In this document: in pieces, positions 17,198 to 25,791 of the stretch | Numbering within the stretch: the stretch's first letter is position 1 | Layout: each line of letters begins with the position of its first letter | DNA from: Lachnospiraceae bacterium | GTDB taxonomy: Bacteria; Bacillota; Clostridia; Lachnospirales; Lachnospiraceae | Length of the DNA: 64,000 nucleotides | Assembly (NCBI GenBank): GCA_015057165.1 | Contig: SVEY01000003.1 | Span: 62,001-126,000 of the forward strand | Reading direction: 5' to 3' | Made by a program: the position numbers and the translations under genes | Notes under the pieces: generated by a model | What the model saw: the letters and a program-made list of their open reading frames with translations, nothing else | Database searches by the model: none | What the model was told of the DNA's origin: nothing

Positions 17198-20100
17198 CTA
17201 TTTGACAGTTACTGCTTTTGGTGCTGAGAAGTATCCATATACGAATTGATTCTCACCAACCTTTAGATATGCCCTAACCTTGTAATAGTATGTTCCTCTG
17301 CTTACCAGATTAGAATCACTATATCCACCTGCGCTTTGCGGCATTACAGCTATCTTATTGTAAGTACCATTAAGTGACACGCTTCTATAGATTTCATAAC
17401 CCGTTACGTTCTCTGCAGGAGTCCAGTTAAGTGTAGTTCTCTTTCTAGCAAGTGACTGAACTGTTATAGTAGGTGCTGACAAGCCTGTTCTTACTGTTAC
17501 AGTCTTAAATGCACCGTAAGTTGTCTTGCCATCTACTGTAATAAATGTTCTTACCTTAAATGTATAGTTTGTCGCCTGCTTTAAAGAGCCAATATCAAAG
17601 CTTGTTCCTGTAGTTGAATCGTATTTCACCGAACTATCTTCTGAGTAAATCTCATATCCTGTTATATGAGCATTTCTAAGCCAGTTTAATCTGACACTAG
17701 TATCGCTAAGAGCTGAACCTGAAAGGCTTAATACGTCTGGTGCGATTATATTGAAATACTTAGTTACTGTTGCGATGTAATTACCTATACCAGTAATCTC
17801 AATCTTGCCAACTCCAGGATTTACATTATCAGAATACTTTAATGTATAATCAACGCCTTCAGTTAATAGCTCCCCAAGAGAACCATCCGGATTCTTTGTC
17901 CAGATAAGAACTGGTGGATAAATCTTACTTCCGGTATATACATTGTCATACAGAGGAACTATATGACATAGGTTAATATTTTTTCCAATAATATCATATG
18001 TAGCAGTTACTTCGCAAGTCTTAGAACCAACATTTAGTGGAATGGTTGCAGTTATAGTACCAATACTTGTGCAATCCCCTTCACCAGTCTTAGAATTAAC
18101 ATACTTAATTGCATCCGGATCGTAGGAAATGCTTGTTCCTGATGGAGTACTTACTACGAAGTCAGGCTTAATAGGATTACCTGTGTATGCATATTCATTA
18201 TTGTAGCCAGATACCGTAAGCATCGTTGGGTCAAATACTATATTGTAATCAACATTTCTGGCACTTCCAGAATACCAAGGCTTAAGAGGTGTAATAGTAG
18301 CTGTTGCCGATGTCTCCCAGTTATTGTCTGACCAGTAATTAACATCGTAGTCTTCGCCAAGAACTAATGTGTTACCACCACATGTAATATTAAGCGGTGC
18401 CTTAACTTCTGTTCCTGTATAGAATTGATCTTCTACTTGTATATCTGCATCCGCAAAGCTTGCAACTACGTTGAACTTCTTTTCAACTACGCCGCTGTAA
18501 TTTCCTATACCTTTAATTATCGCTGTTGCTTCACCTGCATTAACGTTATTAGTATACTCTACAGTATAGTCTGTATCCTTAACAAGTTCTTTACCAACAA
18601 GCTCAGGTAATGTAGGAATAACCTCTACTTCAGGCTCTACCGCTGAACCTGTATAAGGATATTGAGTTGTATGTTCCTTAAATGCTACTTCAAATCCGCT
18701 ATCTAAGGTCTTCTCCTTGATATAGAACTTCTGATTGAATTCATCCAATCCTTTATCATAATTACCTTGTAAATTCACTCTTACTATAGCAGGATTCTCT
18801 TCTGTGCTAACATCTGTATTATGCTCGTATGTTACAGTATAATCGCTAGTCAACATCGGAGTCTCTTCAGATATTGTAGTATCATATACAACTACATTAG
18901 GCTCCTTTGCTTTGCCATTATAGACCGTAATGTAATTTCCTTCTTCATCCTTATCATAATCAAGGACTATCTTAATCTCATCCTTACTAGCAGTCTTCTT
19001 ATTAACATTATATGTAACAGGAATCTCACCGTAATAACCGTTTATACCTGTAAGGGTCGCGGTCTTCTCACCTACATGGATAAGATCATCCGGACTATAC
19101 TTAAGCTCGAAATCTTCCCCTTGTACCAGATCTTTTGTTCCAAGGACAGCAAGCGCTGTTGGTTTATGCTCTGTTCCATCATATACATAATTGTATTGAC
19201 TTAATGTAACAGTTGCACTCTCAAGACTTGAGCCTATGTTGAAAGTCTTATCAACTACTTCGCCGTAGTTTCCTTTTCCTGTAATTCTCACTGTAGGTGC
19301 ATTCTCTCCATCCTTAGAAGCAGCCTTAGTATTATTAAGATACTCTATCTCATAATCCACTCCTGGCTCTAAGTCAACATTTCTAGTAGTATCTTTAACA
19401 ACTACAGATGGTTTAACTTCTTCTCCTGTATAATCCCAGTTTTCCTTATCTAATGAAATCTCAATATCATCAGATGCAAGAGACTTAGGCTCTACCTTAT
19501 ATGCAGCATACAATTTATTAACGAAGTTACCTTCGCCTTGTACTATAATCTCATAGTCACCGGCATCTACCATTTCATCGAAGCCATTATAACTAATTGT
19601 ATAATCGCCATTTGGATTCTCTGAAGTCTTTTCTTTTAATGTATATTTCTTATCACCATCACCGGTATAGATATATACTTCTATGTTAGGCTTAATAGCA
19701 GAACCAGTATATATACTAGAATTACCATCAACTTTAACAGTTCCTTTAGAAAGGTCAGTCTGCTGTACGTTGAAATTAATTGTAGTGCTTCCAGTAAAGC
19801 ATCCCTTACCTGTAAATGTTATAGTTGCAGTTCCAACCTGTTCATTATTAGAACATGTTACTGTATAATCTCCATCCTTAATTAAGTCTATTCCATTATA
19901 AGAAATAGTATAATTTGGAATTACAGGCTGTCCACCTGCATAATCAGCGTCTTCTACATTAATAGTAGCTTTACTTATATCAGCTGGAGTTATTGTATAT
20001 TGACCATTCGTAACATTACCAATGTAATTACCAGTTCCTCTTACAGTTACATTCTTAACACCCGGCTTGTTATCAAGTGGCCATTCTACAAGATAGTCTT

Positions 20101-23100
20101 CATTAATGGTTAACTGCTGACCATTGTATTTAACCGTTGGTAACGGCTGCAATGGCTGACCTGTAAACTCTATCTCCGCTGGATCAAATAACACAGTTGT
20201 ATTGCTATTATTAATAGCTATAGGTGTTATCTTAAATGTTGTAGCTTTAGACCCCTTCGTGGTCTCACTTCCAGAAGGTGCCGTAATGGTCAACGTTGCT
20301 GTTCCAACATTTAGGTTGTTAGCGTAAGTTACTTCATAATCTGTGCCAAGGGACAATGTGGTGGTACCTATTGTCACAGAAGGCGCCGGCTCCCAGGCAC
20401 TACCCTTATATTCATAGGATGACTTAATACCCGAAATTGTTGCATTTGCAAGATTATACTTGATATTAAATGTTGCTGACGCTTGTCCGACATAGAATGT
20501 ATTTCCATCAGCCGGTTTAACTACCACTTTTGCCGTTCCCGGATTAGTATTATCTTGCCATTCTAATTTGTAATCAGTTCCTTCAACAAGTGTTCTTCCA
20601 TTATATGTAACAGTCGGATGAGGTTTAATCTCCGAGCCGGTATAATCATATGCAGCATCAAAGCCCGTTATCGTAACAGCTCCTGCTTCCGAAAGATTAC
20701 CCTTTAATACTATATTCTTGTAATATGTTCCGGCCATCACATCGCCATTACCTTCTAATGCGACTGTTGCATTACCTGGTGTTATGGTTGATGGAGGCTT
20801 CAACGTGTAGTATGTGGATGGAATCTCTGTTACTACTCCTCCCGGCTTGTATGTTACAAGAGGCGTAATTCCTGTAATCGTTCCATTACTTATAGTGTAT
20901 TCATCATTGATTCCTGTTATAGTAAATATTGTTGTATCCGCAATATTTCCTTTTATTGCAAATCCTTCTATAACAGTGCCATCATATTTACCAATTCCTG
21001 TAATATGAACCTTAGGTCCACTCTTATCTGCCGGTCCAATCTTCGTATTGTCACTATATGTAACCGTATAATCTTCGCCTTCTGTTAGAAGTATTCCTGA
21101 AGTGCCCGGTTCTGCATAAATAACAGTAATGTCAGGCTCTTTAGCTGTTCCGTCATAGAATACATTATCAAGACCTGTTATTGTAGTGTTATCTTCAGTA
21201 AGAGGCCTTCTTACAATATTGAATTTACGGGATGTATTAGTACCGTAATAATTGTTCTTTCCTGTTATAACTACTGTAGCTTCACCAACGTCAGTATTAT
21301 TCTGATAGGTAACATCATAACCGCTTCTTGGATCTATTTCTATAGTTGATGTATCACTCAACTTATGCCGAACAGTTACAGACGGCGTAATTGCGCTGGC
21401 TGTATACTTCTGGTCAGCAATTGGATCTATTATAATATCATCTATATCATTAATATTGAAAGGATTAATCTTATAATCAGCTGTTCTTGTACCAACATAA
21501 TTACCTGTAGCTGTAGCTGTAATAGTTACAATTTCGCTATCTGTCACGTTTGGACCAATCTCAGTCTTATCTACCGTAAAATCTGTTCCTAGTGTAAGCA
21601 CAATAGGAGTTGCAACTCCCGGTACATTATATGTAAGAACTGGATTAACCTCTTTCTTCAAGTTGTTATATACATATATCCAATCAGATGTCTTTGTATT
21701 GTTGCCATCTGTTAACGTTATCGTATCTATTGCTTTTCGTGTAACTGAATACTGTTCTGTTGCTTCTCCGTAGTATTCACCTTTACCTGTTACTGTAACT
21801 TTAACTACTGAGCCTGCATCATATAGTGTTCCGCTAACAGGTGTAAATGCCACTTCATAATCTGTATGCTCGGTTAGAGCCTTACCGTCATATGTTACAT
21901 TAACTTTTGGCGGAGTTTCGCCCATATATTCAACGAGATATTGATCGCCAGTCTTCTGAATCTGACTTCCATCTGGTAAGTAAAGAAGGACTGTACCTGA
22001 TGCAATGTTATTACCTACATCATAGTATACTTCCTGCTCATCCATATAATTAGGTTCTTTACCAACAATTGAACATTTTCTATTAGAACCGCTTGTAGCT
22101 GCTGCTTCTTCTGGCACTAATGTGTAATCAACATTTTCTACAAGTAAATCTTTTCCATAGGAAGCTGATGGGTCTCTTACTTCTACTATAGGATATGTCT
22201 TGCCATCAATGCGCTTCTCAGTCGCTCCACTAAAGTTAACTACGCAGTTAGTAAGAGATTTCTTAGTTATTGTAAATGTTATACCAACACCAGAACCCTT
22301 ATATCCTCCTAGTCCAATTATATTAGCTGAAGCTGTTCCTGCGTTAAGATTACCGCTGTATGTTACTCTGTAATCTGTGCCCTCAGTAAGTAGTACGCCT
22401 CCGTCAGATACCTGAACTGGTGGTCTCTGGTATAAACCATTATAAGACGCGCTATATTCTGCAACATAGGATGTTCTTGCATCACTAGTAGGTGTACAAG
22501 TAAGACCTCCTAGTGTATATGTAAGAGTAAGACCATTTAGTGTCTTAGGATTAATCTTGAATGTTGTCTGCTTAGTATCTTTGAAATTATTCTTACCTGT
22601 TATAGTAACAGTTGCTGTTCCAACAGCTATATTATTAGCATATGTAACTGTGTAGTTACTAGAATCAATGGCATTACCATTAAGCCTTACTACAGGAACT
22701 GGTCTATGTTCACCGCCTGTATAAGACTCATCTGGAATCGCATCAATAGTAACATCACTAGACTGAAGGGACAACGCTTCGATGGTATATGAACCATTAA
22801 TCGAACCCTGATAATTGCCTTTGCCTGTAGCTGTTACCCTAGCTGTTCCAACATTTGTATTATTAGAAAATGCTACGTCATAATCAACACCTGGAGTAAG
22901 TCTCTTAGAACCATCATATACATCATATGCTCCATCCGGCAGAGAAATAGCCGTTCCTGTATATGTGTATGTTGGTTGACTCACGACTACACTACCAGAT
23001 AGTTGCTTCTTCGTAATGGTATATTTTACGTCGAATTCACTACCTGAATATATACCTTGTCCTGTTACATGTACTTTCGCTGTACCTGCATCTGTGTTAT

Positions 23101-25093
23101 CAACATAAGAGATGGTATAATCTGTTCCATACTCGATAGGATCACCATCTAGCGTAATACTTAGAGTTGGTTCATGTGCATTTCCATTATAAGCAACACT
23201 ATAGCCTGTAACGAAATCTCTACTAGCATCCGTTGTATATCCCCCAAGGGTTACTTCTGCATCATTCTTAAAGCTTGCAATAATCTCAAACTCTTCATTA
23301 ATAGAACCTGAATAATTACCTTTACCAGAAACCGTTATTCTAGCAGTTCCTATATCTGTATTGTTTCTATACTTAAGTGTATAATCTGTACCCTCATTAA
23401 GGTTCTTTGTAACTTCACCTTTTGTCAGCTTAACTGTAACTCCAGGTATTATCTCCGAACCTGTATGAGTCCATTTATTGTCTGTTCTTCCAGGCTCTTT
23501 TGCAACTGTTACTGTTACTCCACTTCCACTCTTACCAATATTAAGAGGAGTAATTGTGTAATTAAGTTCTATTGTTCCGACATATCCATTATCAGCTATT
23601 CCAGTAATTGTAACTGTCTTTTGTGTTGTCGATGCAGAACTGTCCGATGGATATATTACTTCAACATTATTCTTAAAGGTTGGGATTTCCTCGCCTTTAC
23701 CGGTCGCTGTTCTACTATAGAAATGAACCTGAGGGGTAATATCTGAACCTGTATATTCATAACTTGTCTTATCAAGTTCTGCAATTACTACAGCATTAAT
23801 ATCTAAGGGGCTACCTTGAGAACCTTGCATTGTTACTTCCTTTGTAAATGGTCCCCCATCGTAGTTTCCTATACCTTTTACTGATACATCATATGTAACG
23901 CTTGTTTGTGTACTTGATTTATATTCGGCCGTTGCTTCATAATCAACATTATATGTAAGACCTGTTATAGATGCGCTTGATACTTCACCCGTAGCTGTAT
24001 TAACAGTATATTCACCGGCTTGTACCATTTCATCTGTTAACTTTCCTTTTACAATCTTAAAGTCATATGACTTGTTATATCCTTGGTAATTTCCTCTTCC
24101 GCTAATCTCAATTGTAGCTGTTCCAGGATTAATATTATTCTTGTAATTGACCACGTAGTCTGTATCTTTAACAAGTTCTGTTGTTCCAAGATATAATTTT
24201 ACATCTGGAGTAACAGCAGTTCCAGTGTAATCCTGATCTGCTATTTGCTTTGGATCTGAATTATTTACTTTAGGGTCTAATACTTTAAATGTTACATCTG
24301 TAGATTGTCCTGCACATGTTGCTGTAACCTTTGCTTCTCCGGAACCAGCCATTACAGCTTTCTGATTATCAATTGTAACTGCTGAAGGATTATTAGATGT
24401 AATATTAATTGTTCTCTTATATAGCGGATCAATCTTAACATTAAGATCAACCGGGTCATCACCTACAGTTAAGATTGTCTTCTCTGGACTCATTGTGATG
24501 CTTGTAATATCACTTAATGTTCCCGTGTAAGTTGAAGTATCAATCAACATAGTTCCATTCTCTCTTGATACCCAACTAGATGTGAAGCTTGCTTTTGTAA
24601 ATCCTGTTCCTTCATCACTATCATAGAATAATGTAGGATTCTCAGAAAAACTTAATATATTAATAGCTACACCAACCTTCTCACCTGGAGTAAGAACTAT
24701 TGGCTTACTGTCGTCTCCAAGGGAAACAGGAATATCAATCGTTGCTTCTTCCTGTGTCTGTGATGCTTCCACATCCTTCTCTATATATGCTCTATGTACA
24801 CCAGATTCAGGGTCATTCTCATCCGTAGGATTCTCGTAGATATCAGCTGTACAGATATAAGTCTTTCCAGCTTCTTTAACGATCTTGAAGCTTATATTAT
24901 TAACCTGCTGGTTAGTAGCCTCTCCATTTGCGGATATTTGTCCAATATAACCTCCTGACGGAATACCATCATTTGGAGCATCCGAATATCCTTTCGCGAG
25001 AGCTTCCATATTGAAAGAGCCTGTAGTAAGCACTGTTGCTAGTACAAGCACAATCGCAAGTATTTTTTTTGAATAATTTCTGTACTTTGCCAT
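17198..25093 (-). CDS. Giant secreted repeat protein with Big-2-like, YTG-repeat and Fn3 domains
   Basis: This 2631-residue exported protein has a signal peptide at 1-34 (core ILAIVLVLATVLTTG). A unique region of about 160 residues and a bacterial Ig-like (Big_2-type) domain near 195-275 follow. Then come roughly 26 degenerate repeats of 75-95 residues with the pattern YTG..I.P.V..G..L..GTDY.V.Y.NN...GTA.V.I.GKGNY.G....F.I. Two fibronectin type III domains end the chain (about 2450-2631). There is no C-terminal sorting signal, so it is either released or held non-covalently. A TATAAT box lies at 25131-25126 without a good -35. Likely a fibre-like adhesin or envelope scaffold; the ligand is unknown. 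Confidence 0.9.
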   Translation of the reverse strand: MAKYRNYSKKILAIVLVLATVLTTGSFNMEALAKGYSDAPNDGIPSGGYIGQISANGEATNQQVNNISFKIVKEAGKTYICTADIYENPTDENDPESGVHRAYIEKDVEASQTQEEATIDIPVSLGDDSKPIVLTPGEKVGVAINILSFSENPTLFYDSDEGTGFTKASFTSSWVSRENGTMLIDTSTYTGTLSDITSITMSPEKTILTVGDDPVDLNVKIDPLYKRTINITSNNPSAVTIDNQKAVMAGSGEAKVTATCAGQSTDVTFKVLDPKVNNSDPKQIADQDYTGTAVTPDVKLYLGTTELVKDTDYVVNYKNNINPGTATIEISGRGNYQGYNKSYDFKIVKGKLTDEMVQAGEYTVNTATGEVSSASITGLTYNVDYEATAEYKSSTQTSVTYDVSVKGIGNYDGGPFTKEVTMQGSQGSPLDINAVVIAELDKTSYEYTGSDITPQVHFYSRTATGKGEEIPTFKNNVEVIYPSDSSASTTQKTVTITGIADNGYVGTIELNYTITPLNIGKSGSGVTVTVAKEPGRTDNKWTHTGSEIIPGVTVKLTKGEVTKNLNEGTDYTLKYRNNTDIGTARITVSGKGNYSGSINEEFEIIASFKNDAEVTLGGYTTDASRDFVTGYSVAYNGNAHEPTLSITLDGDPIEYGTDYTISYVDNTDAGTAKVHVTGQGIYSGSEFDVKYTITKKQLSGSVVVSQPTYTYTGTAISLPDGAYDVYDGSKRLTPGVDYDVAFSNNTNVGTARVTATGKGNYQGSINGSYTIEALSLQSSDVTIDAIPDESYTGGEHRPVPVVRLNGNAIDSSNYTVTYANNIAVGTATVTITGKNNFKDTKQTTFKINPKTLNGLTLTYTLGGLTCTPTSDARTSYVAEYSASYNGLYQRPPVQVSDGGVLLTEGTDYRVTYSGNLNAGTASANIIGLGGYKGSGVGITFTITKKSLTNCVVNFSGATEKRIDGKTYPIVEVRDPSASYGKDLLVENVDYTLVPEEAAATSGSNRKCSIVGKEPNYMDEQEVYYDVGNNIASGTVLLYLPDGSQIQKTGDQYLVEYMGETPPKVNVTYDGKALTEHTDYEVAFTPVSGTLYDAGSVVKVTVTGKGEYYGEATEQYSVTRKAIDTITLTDGNNTKTSDWIYVYNNLKKEVNPVLTYNVPGVATPIVLTLGTDFTVDKTEIGPNVTDSEIVTITATATGNYVGTRTADYKINPFNINDIDDIIIDPIADQKYTASAITPSVTVRHKLSDTSTIEIDPRSGYDVTYQNNTDVGEATVVITGKNNYYGTNTSRKFNIVRRPLTEDNTTITGLDNVFYDGTAKEPDITVIYAEPGTSGILLTEGEDYTVTYSDNTKIGPADKSGPKVHITGIGKYDGTVIEGFAIKGNIADTTIFTITGINDEYTISNGTITGITPLVTYKPGGVVTEIPSTYYTLKPPSTITPGNATVALEGNGDVMAGTYYKNIVLKGNLSEAGAVTITGFDAAYDYTGSEIKPHPTVTYNGRTLVEGTDYKLEWQDNTNPGTAKVVVKPADGNTFYVGQASATFNIKYNLANATISGIKSSYEYKGSAWEPAPSVTIGTTTLSLGTDYEVTYANNLNVGTATLTITAPSGSETTKGSKATTFKITPIAINNSNTTVLFDPAEIEFTGQPLQPLPTVKYNGQQLTINEDYLVEWPLDNKPGVKNVTVRGTGNYIGNVTNGQYTITPADISKATINVEDADYAGGQPVIPNYTISYNGIDLIKDGDYTVTCSNNEQVGTATITFTGKGCFTGSTTINFNVQQTDLSKGTVKVDGNSSIYTGSAIKPNIEVYIYTGDGDKKYTLKEKTSENPNGDYTISYNGFDEMVDAGDYEIIVQGEGNFVNKLYAAYKVEPKSLASDDIEISLDKENWDYTGEEVKPSVVVKDTTRNVDLEPGVDYEIEYLNNTKAASKDGENAPTVRITGKGNYGEVVDKTFNIGSSLESATVTLSQYNYVYDGTEHKPTALAVLGTKDLVQGEDFELKYSPDDLIHVGEKTATLTGINGYYGEIPVTYNVNKKTASKDEIKIVLDYDKDEEGNYITVYNGKAKEPNVVVYDTTISEETPMLTSDYTVTYEHNTDVSTEENPAIVRVNLQGNYDKGLDEFNQKFYIKEKTLDSGFEVAFKEHTTQYPYTGSAVEPEVEVIPTLPELVGKELVKDTDYTVEYTNNVNAGEATAIIKGIGNYSGVVEKKFNVVASFADADIQVEDQFYTGTEVKAPLNITCGGNTLVLGEDYDVNYWSDNNWETSATATITPLKPWYSGSARNVDYNIVFDPTMLTVSGYNNEYAYTGNPIKPDFVVSTPSGTSISYDPDAIKYVNSKTGEGDCTSIGTITATIPLNVGSKTCEVTATYDIIGKNINLCHIVPLYDNVYTGSKIYPPVLIWTKNPDGSLGELLTEGVDYTLKYSDNVNPGVGKIEITGIGNYIATVTKYFNIIAPDVLSLSGSALSDTSVRLNWLRNAHITGYEIYSEDSSVKYDSTTGTSFDIGSLKQATNYTFKVRTFITVDGKTTYGAFKTVTVRTGLSAPTITVQSLARKRTTLNWTPAENVTGYEIYRSVSLNGTYNKIAVMPQSAGGYSDSNLVSRGTYYYKVRAYLKVGENQFVYGYFSAPKAVTVK

Positions 25094-25379
25094 AAAGTAC
25101 TCCTTTCCCCTTTTGCAAGTAGCTTATTATAGCCATTTGCGAACTATCTGGTGAAATAGTTGATTTATAAATTTACTAAATTTTTATTCTTATTATATAT
25201 GCCTATAGTTATGTTAATTATAGCACGGATTGTACTTAAAAATAAACATAAAATGCCCATAGATACACTTTTTCTATGTAGTTATCGGAATTATTTTTCA
25301 ATACTTTATACCTATTTCAAAAAATTCTTGATTTTGTTATTTTTTCTTTCAACTAAGGAGTATATATAGAGAATCCACC

Positions 25380-25516
25380 AATCGTTGAGACATATAATCT
25401 ATCTTCGTTAATCTTCGCTAAGATTTCGTAAGTAATCACAATATAATCCAAACAACTTTTATGACAGAAACCATTCCTCAATCCGCCTGGATGGCGGATT
25501 TTATTATTACATATAC
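25380..25516 (-). repeat. Family A element, degenerate or truncated copy 4
   Basis: Read on the minus strand, this stretch keeps the family order: a hairpin with an eight-pair stem AATCCGCC/GGCGGATT (25480-25500), then GGTTTCTGTCATAA (identical to copy 3), then TTAGCGAAG. The ANGGAN hairpin and the long terminal arms are missing. The hairpin loop reads ATCCA on this strand instead of TGGAT, so it may have been inverted. The 25094-25379 stretch before it is AT-rich and I see no gene in it. Confidence 0.6.
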
Positions 25517-25534
25517 TTTTAACTGTGCTATAAT
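25506..25534 (+). promoter_or_regulatory. Promoter of the small toxin mRNA
   Basis: An extended -10 (TGCTATAAT, 25526-25534) has a weak -35 match, ATTACA, 17 bases upstream. Transcription would start near 25541, two bases before GGTAGTCG, and leave a leader of about 55 bases. Confidence 0.55.
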
Positions 25535-25595
25535 AACCCCATGGTAGTCGCTAGGATGATAATCACCTCGTTGAGCCTTACAAGGAGGTGGTTAT

Positions 25596-25673
25596 ATGGT
25601 TACATGGTATGACTTATTTACTTTTGTAATTATGTTAGTTGCTATATTAACTCTTTTAAGCAACAAAAAATAA
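25596..25673 (+). CDS. Small hydrophobic peptide, type I toxin of the TxpA/Fst (holin-like) kind
   Basis: The 25-residue peptide MVTWYDLFTFVIMLVAILTL continues LSNKK: a short polar start, a single transmembrane helix and a basic tail. This is the standard shape of Firmicutes membrane-acting type I toxins. A strong site, AAGGAGG, lies seven bases upstream, but CACCTCGTTG (25564-25573) can pair with CAAGGAGGTG (25581-25590) and hide it. The gene converges on a shared terminator with a strongly promoted antisense RNA. Assigned from peptide form and locus layout, not from a database match. Confidence 0.75.
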   Translation: MVTWYDLFTFVIMLVAILTLLSNKK

Positions 25674-25701
25674 CCATCCTACGTTGGTAAGATGGTTATT
25701 T
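25665..25701. terminator. Shared terminator between toxin mRNA and antisense RNA
   Basis: AAATAACCATC (25668-25678) and GATGGTTATTT (25691-25701) form an 11-pair stem. The minus-strand reading is followed by T6. On the plus side the tail is TTTCTAC and weaker. The toxin stop codon lies inside the left arm. Confidence 0.8.
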
Positions 25702-25757
25702 CTACAATTAACTTACACGCCAACGAGGTGCTCGCATCACCTTGTCGACTACCTTAT
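25665..25757 (-). ncRNA. Predicted antisense antitoxin RNA
   Basis: A strong promoter and a terminator define an untranslated RNA of about 90 bases converging on the toxin gene. The two transcripts overlap through the terminator, which gives about 35 bases of full complementarity. Near its 5' end it carries GGTAGTCG and CACCTCGTTG, both identical to the toxin leader. The second decamer can pair at nine of ten positions with the toxin ribosome-site region CAAGGAGGTG. A hairpin AGGTG...CACCT presents that decamer. Confidence 0.65.
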
Positions 25758-25763
25758 ATTTAC

Positions 25764-25791
25764 ATTATAGCATCTTCTAAATTATTGTCAA
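25764..25791 (-). promoter_or_regulatory. Strong promoter of the antisense RNA
   Basis: On the minus strand a perfect TTGACA (25791-25786) and a perfect TATAAT (25769-25764) are separated by 16 bases. The -35 box abuts the stop codon of the ABC exporter gene. It is much closer to consensus than the toxin promoter, as expected for an antitoxin RNA in excess. Confidence 0.8.

Noticed and set aside
25160-25369. Open frame of 69 codons on the plus strand downstream of the giant gene promoter.
   Set aside because: Composition is that of translated AT-rich noncoding DNA, there is no ribosome site, and it overlaps the leader region of the surface operon.
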